This document shows positions 18,001-26,411 of a stretch of 64,000 nucleotides of DNA, in pieces. A program made the translations under genes and the position numbers. The DNA comes from Deltaproteobacteria bacterium (lineage in GTDB: Bacteria > Myxococcota_A > UBA796 > SXON01): contig BJHF01000004.1 in NCBI GenBank assembly GCA_014191855.1, positions 1-64,000 on the forward strand, read 5' to 3'. Position 1 is the first letter of the stretch. Each line of letters opens with the position of its first letter. The notes beneath the pieces are model-generated. The model saw nothing but the letters and a program-made list of their open reading frames with translations. It did no database searches and was not told where the DNA came from.

Positions 18001-18099
18001 CGCCGTGCCAAGCGCCTCGCCCACGCTGGCGAGCGTACCCGTTTCCACGGACACAGGATCGGCGGCGAACGCCACGGTCACCGCCAAAAGCCCGATCAA
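15055..18099 (-). CDS. GT-C-like polytopic membrane protein with large C-terminal exterior region
   Basis: The protein has about 1014 residues from a TTG at 18099 that follows GGGGGAG and opens a signal-like helix (MIGLLAVTVAFAA). After a short periplasmic segment, around ten hydrophobic helices follow (about residues 110-480), including the RVGFTEPALFNG and GPGYAVWMRPG loops that resemble dolichyl-phosphate-mannose-type (PMT/ArnT-like) glycosyltransferases. The last 450 or so residues are soluble and contain calcium-loop-like DADYDGDGRVD and DLDGDGLPD motifs and several cysteines. The glycosyltransferase call is from topology only. Much longer in-frame N termini are possible but read as the antisense of the divergent gene. 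Confidence 0.55.
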   Translation of the reverse strand: MIGLLAVTVAFAADPVSVETGTLASVGEALGTARVVEVLSHPEFERYRLEDEAGGQMVAEIAPFDGLHHGQCAGGGLALFPRPELVEGPVGAIHLEPLCERLAASAALAPSEGWRTLSLALIGIAAALGGAWRLRAWPRLVAGTFLIAFAVRVGFTEPALFNGGGAGYEKLLVGIGLSHISTWGPGYAVWMRPGVWALGSRPEAVFLTNLLFSCAWPALIAAIGIREAGPRLGWGAGVAAALLPAHAALSWSEAMHVSGVTWATLALFAAGEHREDRRWGSALLAAGAGIAAVATRADLVMVAPLIAVFAWQKGAVRAWLGVGAAVAVGASLLVVGGGELGGGVGARALVPGQGFDARSVLGALLPRFGEPGPSSGFFLWMHAGFTPILWWGLALHGAKKGLGAGWRAAAWLLVASAPFVFKVAPLPDAMRLQLFAQGGLALIVGIGAARLGGRWGSAALFGGIAMFGLSRDFRGTFSGPAWAHRAEWLFLAEKVPTLGIDERVVLPPGVPKAAAFAQVMGTLGPARWAESGSGTLVYRPVGSPPIGGQIALEGRLDEELSVDATEQPPPFVFGFYRGVPATSVADGALDVLDVPESGDADYDGDGRVDHYALTYDGGSGAAYTHLTLTLADGRTLTADSGGSFGVRTGLVPAAAWGTPELLQNLAWMLFGRMEFTELEPQRALSLVPASHSEVHPAVSWVWEAMALPPLPDAPDTLRGGAWTPAWAPGKPTSPPFTLAIVDQRSVLRASATGFPLPELGLLTISDLGLGPLEAGVRCGDRQVYTSPHGVSVHDVVADRSAWVWVSGVPGVSDAQKLRWRSISDVQCLEGGFVQIDLQLLEPRRVIVDPNVARWVEVSASEGVDLAAVAAALRPSIADLDGDGLPDPITWEFTAGAHCCYIPTVHLSRGKPVTLPVSLDGGAALDKPWAGVTGGESITHGTCGEHFEELPVHRCFVGQTAGQTVLLLRESYAGRDVAPEVPEQRAGRRSAWYQFTFPASGGFVASDWGSVTPEE

Positions 18100-18123
18100 T
18101 GCTCCCCCAAGTGAAACGGACGC

Positions 18124-18166
18124 TTGAGTGTAGCGCGCTTCTCTCCTATACTGCCGAATCCGGAGG
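18124..18166 (+). promoter_or_regulatory. Predicted sigma-70 promoter and ribosome binding site
   Basis: TTGAGT (18124-18129), 17 nt, then TATACT (18147-18152) fits a sigma-70 promoter. GGAGG follows at 18162-18166. On the opposite strand TACACT (18127-18132) can serve the divergent membrane-protein gene. Confidence 0.55.
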
Positions 18167-18172
18167 TGTCTT

Positions 18173-20755
18173 ATCCGACCCGCCCTCCTCACTTTGGCCG
18201 CGCTGTCGCTTCTCGTGGGCTGCGAGAACAACAACGGCGTCACGAAATTCACGAAGCCCCCCGTCGTCGTCATCGAAACGCCATCCGATGGCGCTTCGAT
18301 CGACGAGGGCGTTCCCGTTTCCATGCGCGGCCGCGTGGTGGACGAGAACTTCGAAACGTCGCTGTCGAGCATCTCGGCCACCTGGGCCGTGAGCGGCGGA
18401 ACCGTCTGCGAAGGCGCTGTATTCGACACGAACGGGCTCACGGAATGCGCCACGGTGTTCAGCCGGGGCACCGCGCAGATCACGCTCACGGCGATCAACC
18501 CCGATGGGGAGTCCGCCGTCGGTACGGTGGATGTGATCGTCAACAAAAACGAGGCCCCAACCGCCGAGATCATCACACCCGAGTTCGGCGGCGAGTACTA
18601 CAGCAACGCGCTCACGTTGTTCGAAGGCAACGTGATCGACGGTGAGGATCTCCCTGAGGAGATGACGGTTGAATGGGAGTCTTCGCTGGATGGCGTGCTC
18701 GCCTTCTCCACGAGCCCCTCCAGCGACGGGAAGACGAACGGTACGGCCGTGCTCAGCGAAGGCCAGCACACGATCACGCTCACGGTCACGGACTCCACGG
18801 GCCGCACGGGCACCGACACGACGACCATCGAGGTCGCGAAGGGCAGCAAGCCGGACCTGACCTTGGTGGCGCCGATCTCGGGTGATCGGGTCAACATCGG
18901 GGACACGGTCTACTTCGAAGCCACCGTGTCCGACATCGAAGACGACGCAGACGAGCTCACCTTCTCCTGGGAGTCCGATCTCGACGGGGTGTTCTCCACG
19001 CAGGGCGCGGGCAGCGATGGTACGGCGAACTTCACCTACGATGGGCTCTCTCACGGCGTCCACACCGTCACCGTGTACGCCACGGATACCGACGGGTTGA
19101 CCTCGCGTGACTCCGCGACGCTCTACGTGAACGAGGCGCCCGAAGCGCCGGTTGTGCACATCGATCCGGATCCCGCCGGCTCGGGCGATGCGCTCACGGT
19201 GATCATCGACACGGAGGCGTACGACGCGGACGGCGACACCATCACGTACACCTACTTCTGGTATCTCAATGGCGTAGATTCGGGGCGTACCTCGAACCCT
19301 TTGCCCGCAAGTGCCACCACGCGCGGCGACATCTGGACCGTGTACGTGGTCCCGAACGACGGCGAGGCCGAGGGCCCGTCCGGCGTCGATTCGGCGAGCA
19401 TTGGCAACGGGCCGCCTTCGCTCACCAGCGCGACGATCACGCCTTCACCTGCGTACACCAACGACACGTTGACGGCGACGGCGACGGGCTTCAGCGACCC
19501 CGACGGCGATCCCGAGTCCGAGGCCTACCAGTGGTACCTCAATGGCACCGCGATCGTGGGCGCGACAGACGTGACGTTGGATGGGACCTACTTCGTGAAG
19601 GGCGACAGCGTCACGGTCGAGGTTTCCCCGTTCGACGGTTTCGACTACGGGAGCGCAGTCACGTCTGGCGCGCGCGTGATCCAGAACTCCACGCCTTCTG
19701 CGCCGGGGGTGGACGTCACGCCGAACTATCCGGAAGACGACGCGGAGCTGACCTGCACCGTGGCGGTGGCGAGCACCGATGCGGACGGGGACTCGCTCAC
19801 CTACACCTACAGTTGGACCGTGAACGGCGTCGCGAGCGCGATCACCACGGCGACGGTGGACGCCGGCTACACTTCCGATGGAGAAACCTGGGCTTGCTCG
19901 GTGCTCGCGGACGACGGCTCGGTCACCAGCACCGCCGGCACGGACTCCGTGGTGGTGGGCGACTACACCGCGCCGGACGCACCTGTGCTCACCTCCCTGG
20001 TGGAGTACCGCAATGAAACATCGGCAACCGTGAGCGGGAGCAGCGAGGCGTTCGCCACGATCACCCTGTACATCTCCAGCTCGGCTGGAACGACGACCGA
20101 CAGCGGATCGGCGAACGGCGCCGGCACCTTCAGCTTCAGTGAGGCGCTCACCGCGGGCCTTACCTACTCCTTCTACGCCACGGCGACCGACGCCTCAGGC
20201 AACACCAGCAGCGTGTCCAACGTCGTGACCACGGAAGTGTGCGACCCGACGGACGACTACGAGGACAGCACGACCTACGGGGATAGCTGCGCAGACCCGG
20301 TGGTGGACTGGTCCACGCTAGACGCCGATGGCACCACCACCATCGAGTTCAACGGGAACATCCTGGACAGCTCCGATGACGACTGGATCCTGGTGCAGAC
20401 GGCCGACACCGTGAGCGGCTCCTACAACCCCTACCGTTTCCACGTTGAGATGACCGCCGGCACCAGCGAATACGCCTTTGTGGTGTACGAGGGTGGTTGT
20501 ACCAGCGATTACCTCGAGTGTGGCTCGGGCTCCTCTACCGATCCGGAGGGCAACGGGTACAGCGAGTACGAGGTGTTCCAGGAGGATGTGGGGGAGGGAT
20601 CGCACACCATCCCCGCCGATACCCGCACGTGCGGCGCGGCGGACGAGAACACCTGCGCCGACCTCAGCAGCGACTACTACATCCACGTATTCCGCACGAC
20701 CACCGCCTACTCCTGCCAGGAGTACACCATCAAGGTCACCAACGGCGTCTGGTAG
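18173..20755 (+). CDS. Large lipoprotein with repeated PKD/Ig-like domains
   Basis: The protein has about 860 residues. From an ATC at 18173, placed 6 nt after GGAGG, it would open a normal lipoprotein signal (xRPALLTLAALSLLVGC). The first standard start, TTG at 18194, leaves only MAALSLLVGC and no ribosome binding site nearby, so the start is uncertain. The mature protein is a row of six or so Ig/PKD-like domains (VVIETPSDGASIDEG, AEIITPEFGGEYYSN, LTLVAPISGDRVNIG, ...) followed by a Cys-containing C-terminal domain with pre-peptidase-like features (DDWILVQTADTVSG ... YYIHVFRTTT). It is probably a surface adhesion or scaffold protein. It is followed 55 nt later by a lectin/MopE protein. Confidence 0.75.
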   Translation: MRPALLTLAALSLLVGCENNNGVTKFTKPPVVVIETPSDGASIDEGVPVSMRGRVVDENFETSLSSISATWAVSGGTVCEGAVFDTNGLTECATVFSRGTAQITLTAINPDGESAVGTVDVIVNKNEAPTAEIITPEFGGEYYSNALTLFEGNVIDGEDLPEEMTVEWESSLDGVLAFSTSPSSDGKTNGTAVLSEGQHTITLTVTDSTGRTGTDTTTIEVAKGSKPDLTLVAPISGDRVNIGDTVYFEATVSDIEDDADELTFSWESDLDGVFSTQGAGSDGTANFTYDGLSHGVHTVTVYATDTDGLTSRDSATLYVNEAPEAPVVHIDPDPAGSGDALTVIIDTEAYDADGDTITYTYFWYLNGVDSGRTSNPLPASATTRGDIWTVYVVPNDGEAEGPSGVDSASIGNGPPSLTSATITPSPAYTNDTLTATATGFSDPDGDPESEAYQWYLNGTAIVGATDVTLDGTYFVKGDSVTVEVSPFDGFDYGSAVTSGARVIQNSTPSAPGVDVTPNYPEDDAELTCTVAVASTDADGDSLTYTYSWTVNGVASAITTATVDAGYTSDGETWACSVLADDGSVTSTAGTDSVVVGDYTAPDAPVLTSLVEYRNETSATVSGSSEAFATITLYISSSAGTTTDSGSANGAGTFSFSEALTAGLTYSFYATATDASGNTSSVSNVVTTEVCDPTDDYEDSTTYGDSCADPVVDWSTLDADGTTTIEFNGNILDSSDDDWILVQTADTVSGSYNPYRFHVEMTAGTSEYAFVVYEGGCTSDYLECGSGSSTDPEGNGYSEYEVFQEDVGEGSHTIPADTRTCGAADENTCADLSSDYYIHVFRTTTAYSCQEYTIKVTNGVW

Positions 20756-20800
20756 CGCAGATGCGGTGCAGAACGTCGCCAGTGGCGGCGGGTTGCGCTA
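20753..20800. repeat. Possible fifth stop-proximal hairpin element
   Basis: TAGCGCA (20753-20759, including the stop codon) pairs with TGCGCTA (20794-20800) around a 34-nt segment with GGTGCAG...CCAGTGGCGGCGGG. The size matches copies A-D, but the inner motif is only partly conserved. Confidence 0.35.
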
Positions 20801-20810
20801 ACGGCGGCGG

Positions 20811-23582
20811 ATGCGTTTGAGGGCTGGGCTTGGGCCGCTCGGGTGGGCGTTGGCGCTCGCGGCGGCAGCGTGCGCGCCGGAAACTGAGCTTGGGGGCCAG
20901 GGTTGGGCCGCTTCGGCGAAGTCGGTAGATGCAGACGCAGACGGCTACGCCGAGGATGTGGACTGCGATGACGCGGACGCCGCAGTGTATCCGGGAGCGG
21001 TCGAGGGTTGCGACGGCGCGGACCAGGACTGCGATGGGGTGGTTGACGAGGCGTGTGATTGCACGGCTACCACCGATGGAGCCCGAACCTGGTATTATTG
21101 CGCGACGTCGGCGACGTGGGCTGACGCGCAAGCGGAGTGTTCGGGGTGGGGCCTGCACCTGCTCGACGTGGACGACGCCACGGACGACGCCCAGTTCTTC
21201 GCCGAAGCGCAGGCGACTTCGGCGGGAAACTGGTGGTTTGGGCTGAATGATCGCGCTGCGGAGGGGGTGTACGCCTGGGACGGTGGGAGCGACAGCCCCT
21301 ACACGAACTGGCGGGCCGGGGAGCCGAACGACTTCGGCGGCAGCGAGGACTGCGCGTGGTACGCGACGACTGGCGGCGGGGAGTGGAACGACAAGGACTG
21401 CTCGGCCATGGCCTACTTTGTATGCCAGGAAGGGTGTGAAACGGCCACGCGGTACGCGGATGCAGATGGCGACGGCTACGGCGATCCGGACACCTCCACC
21501 CGTGTCTGCGACGACGAGGCTGGCTGGGTGGACGACGCTTCGGATTGCGACGACGGCGACGCGGCGGTGAGCCCCGAGACGATCTGGTACGGCGACGCCG
21601 ACGGGGACGGGTACGCGGGCGCGGCGCTGACGACGGCCGCATGCGAGCAGCCCGCGGGGTTCGCGGCGACGGCCGAGGACTGTGATGACGCGGATGCAAG
21701 CGCCTTTCCCGGCGCGGCGGAGCTGCCGGCAGACGGGGTGGACCAGGACTGCGATGGCGCCGACGCCTGCACCTGGTATGCGGACGCGGACGCGGACGGA
21801 TGGGGCGACGCAACGGTGACGACGGAGGACTGCGCCGGGGTGCCGGGCGGCTTCGTTGCGGAGGCCGGAGACTGCGATGACACCGATGGGAGCGTGTTCC
21901 CCGGAGCGACCGACACGCCCTACGACGGCGTGGACAGCGACTGCAGCGGCGGCTCTGACGACGACGCGGACGGGGATGGGAGCGACGGCAACGGCGGCCC
22001 AGACTGCGACGACACCGACCCGAGCGTGGCGCCTGGGCTGATCGAGGTCTGCGACGGCGTGGACCAGGACTGCGACGCGGAGATCGACGCGGGCGGGGAC
22101 TGCCCTGCGGAGGTGGTGACCTACGACGATCATGCCTACTTTTTCGTGACGGGCGCGGCCACCTGGACGGCGGCGCAGACGGGGTGCGACTCCGTTGGCT
22201 ACCACCTCGTTGACGTGCGAGACGCGGCGGAAGAAGCGTGGATCTGGGGCGAGGCGGAGGCGGCTCTGCCGACCGCGGCGTGGTGGCAGGGGGCGAACGA
22301 CCAGGCGGCGGAAGGGACGTTCGAGTGGGATGGGGGGAGCGCCTCGACCTACGCCAACTGGCGCGCCGGCGAACCAAACGACTTTGGTGGCAGCGAAGAC
22401 TGCGCCGCGTTCGCCGACGATGGCGGCGGCGCGTGGAACGACCGGGACTGCGCGAACACCTACCCGTACATCTGCGAGGCCGGCTGCGAGCGCATCGACA
22501 GCTACGCGGATGCGGATGGGGACGGCGCCGGAAACGCAGCGGTGTCTGCCAGCGATTGCGAAGTCGCGACGGGGTACGTGGCGGATGCGACGGACTGCGA
22601 CGACGCCGACGCGACGGTGTTCGTGGGCGCGGTCGAGGTGTGCAACGAGCACGACGACAACTGCGATGGCCTCGTGGACGACGCCGATCCGGGCGTCGAT
22701 CCTATGACGTTCGCCATGTGGTACGCCGATTACGATGGCGACGGCGACGGCGTGCCGACCGAAACCTTGGTGGTCTGCGCGCCGCCCCCGGGCTGGGCGC
22801 TCACCGCGACCGACTGCGACGACGAGAACGCGTCGATCTACGCCGGCGCCCCCGATCCCGTAGACGGCGTGGACCAGGACTGCGCGGGCGATGACGAGGC
22901 CTGGGACGCGGACGCGGACGGCATTTGGGACACGGTCGAGCGGCGCCTGGGGCTCGACCCGGCCGACGCCGACAGCGACGACGACGGCCTACCGGACGGC
23001 GCCGAGCTGGACGACGCGGGCGCGCTCCGCGACTCGGATACCGACGGCCTCCCCGACGCGCTCGATCCCGACGACGACGGCGACTCCCTCCCGACCGCCG
23101 ACGAGCTCGGCCCCGACGGCGCGGTGGACACCGACGGGGACGGCCAGCCCGACCACCTCGACCTCGACAGCGACAACGATGGTTCCCCCGATCAAGAGGA
23201 AGCCGGCCGCGACAGCGATCACGACGGCATCCCCAACGCCCAGGAGGCCGACGACGACGCCGATGGACTCGCCAGTTTTGACGAGGACGCAGGCGACTCC
23301 GATTTGGACGGGGACGGCGTCCCGAATTCTCTGGACCAGGACAGCGACGGGGACGGCTGCCGCGACGCTGAGGAGCCGGAGGGGGCCTGGGCGGACCCGT
23401 CGCTCGGCTGCGGCGAGGACAGCGGTGGGGACGACGCGGACGACACGGCAGCAGGGGGAACCTCGCCTCCGGGGGGGTGCGGGTGTGGGCACGCCGACGG
23501 GGTTGGCGGCGTGCTTGCGCTCACGATGGCGGGGGGAACCTTGCTGCGCCGCAGTGTTCCCAAGCGGGCATCGGCGCGATAG
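20811..23582 (+). CDS. Surface protein: two C-type lectin domains, MopE repeats, MYXO-CTERM tail
   Basis: The protein has 923 residues. After an N-terminal signal (ALALAAAAC) come MopE-type metal-binding repeats (DADADGYAEDVDCDDADAAVYPGA ... DQDCDG). A C-type lectin domain follows at about residues 85-205 (WWFGLNDRA, AGEPNDFGGSEDC, YFVCQEGC). More MopE repeats come next, then a second C-type lectin domain at about residues 440-560 with the same AGEPNDFGGSEDC motif, and more repeats. A run of DxDxDGxxD thrombospondin-3-like calcium repeats follows. The C terminus (GGCGCGHADGVGGVLALTMAG ... RRS...KRASAR) matches the MYXO-CTERM sorting pattern. It is probably a calcium-dependent, carbohydrate-binding surface protein. 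Confidence 0.85.
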   Translation: MRLRAGLGPLGWALALAAAACAPETELGGQGWAASAKSVDADADGYAEDVDCDDADAAVYPGAVEGCDGADQDCDGVVDEACDCTATTDGARTWYYCATSATWADAQAECSGWGLHLLDVDDATDDAQFFAEAQATSAGNWWFGLNDRAAEGVYAWDGGSDSPYTNWRAGEPNDFGGSEDCAWYATTGGGEWNDKDCSAMAYFVCQEGCETATRYADADGDGYGDPDTSTRVCDDEAGWVDDASDCDDGDAAVSPETIWYGDADGDGYAGAALTTAACEQPAGFAATAEDCDDADASAFPGAAELPADGVDQDCDGADACTWYADADADGWGDATVTTEDCAGVPGGFVAEAGDCDDTDGSVFPGATDTPYDGVDSDCSGGSDDDADGDGSDGNGGPDCDDTDPSVAPGLIEVCDGVDQDCDAEIDAGGDCPAEVVTYDDHAYFFVTGAATWTAAQTGCDSVGYHLVDVRDAAEEAWIWGEAEAALPTAAWWQGANDQAAEGTFEWDGGSASTYANWRAGEPNDFGGSEDCAAFADDGGGAWNDRDCANTYPYICEAGCERIDSYADADGDGAGNAAVSASDCEVATGYVADATDCDDADATVFVGAVEVCNEHDDNCDGLVDDADPGVDPMTFAMWYADYDGDGDGVPTETLVVCAPPPGWALTATDCDDENASIYAGAPDPVDGVDQDCAGDDEAWDADADGIWDTVERRLGLDPADADSDDDGLPDGAELDDAGALRDSDTDGLPDALDPDDDGDSLPTADELGPDGAVDTDGDGQPDHLDLDSDNDGSPDQEEAGRDSDHDGIPNAQEADDDADGLASFDEDAGDSDLDGDGVPNSLDQDSDGDGCRDAEEPEGAWADPSLGCGEDSGGDDADDTAAGGTSPPGGCGCGHADGVGGVLALTMAGGTLLRRSVPKRASAR

Positions 23583-23594
23583 CCCCGGCGTTGA

Positions 23595-25130
23595 ATGTCT
23601 CGAACGCTCCGGCCCGGCGACACGGTCGATCGGTACACCGTGGAAGCCCTCCTCGGTGAAGGCGGGATGGCGTCGGTCTACGCCGTGCGCCACAACACGC
23701 TCGGCAGCCAACACGCGTTGAAGCTGCTGAAAGTCGCGAATGACGCGATCCGGGACCGCCTCGTGAGCGAAGGCAAGGTGCAGGCCTCGCTCCGCCACCC
23801 GAACATCGTGGCGGTGACCGACGTGCTGATGGTGGACGGCCAGCCGGGCCTGCTGATGGAGCGGATCGACGGCCCGGGCCTCGATCAATGGCTGGGGGAG
23901 AACCGCCCAGACCTGGAAGATGCGCTGAAGCTCTTCCGGGGGATCCTCGCGGGCGTGTCCCGCGCCCACCGCGCCGGCCTCGTTCATCGCGATCTGAAGC
24001 CAGGGAATGTGCTGCTCGACAGTGCCGATGGCATGGTGATCCCGAAGGTCGCGGACTTCGGCCTCGCGAAGATCCTCGCCGACGATGGCGACCACTCCAA
24101 GACCCGGGCCGGCTCCGCCATGGGCACGCCCCAGTTCATGGCCCCCGAGCAGATCCGCAGCGCCAAGGACGTGGATCCGCGGGCCGACATCTTCGCGCTC
24201 GGCTGCATCCTCTACGTACTCGTGTGCGGCAGCCTCCCCTTCGACGACGCCGACCTGCTGGCGCTCTACAACAAGATCGCGTCTGGGCGATACCAGCCGC
24301 CCGAAGCTGTCGTGCCCGGCCTGGACCCTGCCGTGGCCGCCGCGATCCACGCCTGCCTCCAGGTGGATCGCGAAAACCGGCCTCGGGATTGCGATGCGCT
24401 GCGGGCGCTGCTCTACCACAGCGACGACACGCTGGCCGGAGGGGTGAAGCTCTCGCGCGGCGGAGACCTCCGCCCGCTCCCGCGGTTCATCCCGTTGGTG
24501 GCGGGCGAAACGCGGCTTCCTACGGCGATGGAGCGGAAGACGACGGTGCGCGGCGCCACCCGCACGCCGGCCCCGGTGAGCGCCGGACCATCCACGTTCA
24601 CGCTGGGCGCCGTCGCCGTTGGCGGCGTGGGGGCGTTGGGGGCGCTGATCGTGCTGCTGGGCATCGGGGTCTGGTGGGTCGGGTTCCGCGAGCCGTCGGC
24701 GCAGTCGGCCGCGCCCGATGCGGCAGCAACGACGGAGCCGCCGGTCGCGGCTGCCGTGGAGATCGCCATCGCAACGGACCCGCCCGTCGCACCGGAGTCG
24801 CCGGGGGTCGAAGGTGCGAAACGGGAAGCCGCGACGAAGCCGCCGCCTGCTGAAAGGCCTCCGCCCGGGCCCAAGCCCGGCCCCGTTTCTAAGCCGAAGC
24901 CGGTTGCCGCGGAAACCGGCGAGCTGGTTGCCCGCGGCACCTTCGCGTCGCTCAAAGCGGAGCGCGGCGGCAAAAGTTGGCCTCCCGGCTCGCTCCCCGC
25001 CGGCAGCTACACCATCCGCTACCAGTTCGAGGGGCGCTCGGAACAAACGCTCCAGGATGTGGAGGTCACGGCCGGGCACACCACGGTCGTGAAGTGCGAG
25101 GCGAGCCTCTCCATGTGCGTGAAGCAGTAG
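23595..25130 (+). CDS. Hanks-type Ser/Thr protein kinase, membrane-anchored
   Basis: The protein has 511 residues. The kinase domain (about 12-280) has all key motifs: GEGGMASV (21-28), Lys43, HRDLKPGN with Asp133, DFG 154-156, and APE 183-185, so it should be active. A basic linker and one transmembrane helix (336-363) follow. Outside the membrane lie a Pro/Ala-rich stalk and a small C-terminal domain resembling PEGA-type repeats (GSYTIRYQFEGRSEQTLQDVEVTAGHTT) ending in two cysteines. It likely senses something in the periplasm. The start lies 12 nt after the lectin-protein stop. The next gene follows after 15 nt and is probably co-transcribed. Confidence 0.9.
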   Translation: MSRTLRPGDTVDRYTVEALLGEGGMASVYAVRHNTLGSQHALKLLKVANDAIRDRLVSEGKVQASLRHPNIVAVTDVLMVDGQPGLLMERIDGPGLDQWLGENRPDLEDALKLFRGILAGVSRAHRAGLVHRDLKPGNVLLDSADGMVIPKVADFGLAKILADDGDHSKTRAGSAMGTPQFMAPEQIRSAKDVDPRADIFALGCILYVLVCGSLPFDDADLLALYNKIASGRYQPPEAVVPGLDPAVAAAIHACLQVDRENRPRDCDALRALLYHSDDTLAGGVKLSRGGDLRPLPRFIPLVAGETRLPTAMERKTTVRGATRTPAPVSAGPSTFTLGAVAVGGVGALGALIVLLGIGVWWVGFREPSAQSAAPDAAATTEPPVAAAVEIAIATDPPVAPESPGVEGAKREAATKPPPAERPPPGPKPGPVSKPKPVAAETGELVARGTFASLKAERGGKSWPPGSLPAGSYTIRYQFEGRSEQTLQDVEVTAGHTTVVKCEASLSMCVKQ

Positions 25131-25145
25131 GTTAGGCGCGGAACC

Positions 25146-25973
25146 ATGTGGTTCTTCGCCATTGCGGTCGCCCACGCCCAGCCTACCTGCCCGGCCACCG
25201 TGGCGGAGTTCGCGGCCGCGATCGACGATGCCGAGAACGCCTTCGCCTCCCTCGATCTCGCCGGCCTCCGCACGTCGGTGGCCGACGCCACCGGCGAGAT
25301 CGGCTGCCTCCCCGGGGCGATCCCCCCGATCCTGGCGGCGCGCCTGCACCGCGTCGAGGCGCTCCGTGCGTTCGCCGATGCCGACGAGGGCGCGGCCCGG
25401 CGCGCGCTGCTCGCGGCCCGCGTGCTCGATCCCACCGGGGAGCTCCCCCCCCGCGTGGTGCCGGCGGATCACCCGATTCGGAAGCTCGATCCCGGGCCGC
25501 AAAGCCAGGCTCCCGCCTCGGTCGTTGTCCCGGCGCCCACCGCGGGCCACGTCGTCTTCGATGGCAGCGTGCGCCTCGACCGCCCCTCCGACCGGCCCAC
25601 GGTGCTCCAGCTCGTGGACAACCGCGGCGCCGTCACGCTCGGTGCCTACCTCTGGCCCGAGGCCTCGATGCCTCCGTACTCGATCGCGGTCGCGACAGCT
25701 TCGTCGGGCGGAACGTCCACGGCGACGGTCAGGCCTCGGTCGGGGCATGTGAGCGTGCCCCTCGCCATCGTCGGCGGTGTCGGCCTCGCCGCCGCTGGGG
25801 TCACCTACGCGCTGGCCGGGAGCTCGCACGCCGAGTTCATCGATCCGGCGACGCCGAATTCCGAGATTCCGGTGCTCTATGAAACGACGAACACCCTGGT
25901 GTATGCGTCGATCGCGTGCGCCGCGGTGGGCGTGGGAACGGGGGCTACGGCGGTGATCGTGGGGCAGTGGTAG
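25146..25973 (+). CDS. Kinase-linked exported protein of unknown function
   Basis: The protein has 275 residues with a signal peptide (MWFFAIAVAHA). A helical N-terminal half (about 15-110) looks like the TPR-like regions found beside Myxococcota Ser/Thr kinases. A beta-rich middle follows (ATVAPSRPHVVFDGSVRLD type). Two hydrophobic helices lie at the C terminus (VPLAIVGGVGLAAAGVTYALA and a final AVGVGTGATAVIVG). It is directly downstream of the kinase gene (15 nt) and probably acts in the same pathway, perhaps as a partner or sensor. No defined family is recognised. Confidence 0.65.
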   Translation: MWFFAIAVAHAQPTCPATVAEFAAAIDDAENAFASLDLAGLRTSVADATGEIGCLPGAIPPILAARLHRVEALRAFADADEGAARRALLAARVLDPTGELPPRVVPADHPIRKLDPGPQSQAPASVVVPAPTAGHVVFDGSVRLDRPSDRPTVLQLVDNRGAVTLGAYLWPEASMPPYSIAVATASSGGTSTATVRPRSGHVSVPLAIVGGVGLAAAGVTYALAGSSHAEFIDPATPNSEIPVLYETTNTLVYASIACAAVGVGTGATAVIVGQW

Positions 25974-26027
25974 GGGCTGCGGGCTAGCGGGGCCGCGCCG
26001 GCGGGATGGGGCGCCTGCGGCGGGGGA

Positions 26028-26411
26028 GTGCAGCGTCGCACAGGCGAACGCGGCGAATCGAGACGCGCGCGTCGCTATCGCGACACCCGTGCGATCGGGG
26101 AGGCGCGCATGCTGCACGCGAGCGCGCGTTGCTCAGGGCGTGAGCGCTCACCCCGGGACCAATGCGCGGCCGGGGCGCCCACTGCGCCGCCGGCGGGCCC
26201 CCGTCGCCCGCCGCGAGGTCGTCCCTTACGGGCGAACGCCGCGAATCGATACGCGCGCGCCGCTGTCGCGACACCCGTGCGATCGGCGCGGCGCGCATGG
26301 TGCACGCGAGCGCGCGTTGCTCGGGGGGTGAGCGCTCACCCCGGGACCAATGCGCGGCGGGGACGCGCGCTCGGCCCGGCCGCGCCGCCCGCGGGCGCCC
26401 GTAGTCCTCCC
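26028..26411. repeat. 188-bp tandem repeat, two copies
   Basis: Two units are offset by exactly 188 bp. GTGAGCGCTCAC starts at 26140 and 26328, and (A/G)TCGCGACACCCGTGCGATCGG appears in each. On the opposite strand the unit matches the 157-bp array at 2.7-3.6 kb: GGGTGAGC, AACGCGCGCTCGCGT, CGCACGGGTGTCGCGA and ATTCGCGGCGTTCG occur in the same order. No gene is supported in the 25974-26411 gap. Confidence 0.85.

Noticed and set aside
23503-23520. TGGCGGCGTGCTTGC as a sigma-54 promoter before the kinase gene
   Set aside because: The spacing fits, but it lies in the coding end of the lectin gene in very GC-rich DNA with poor -24 core match; the kinase gene looks co-transcribed.
22989-26117. 1042-residue minus-strand frame covering the kinase pair
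   Set aside because: The plus strand holds a kinase with every catalytic motif; the minus frame is an Arg-rich antisense translation that also runs into the repeat array.
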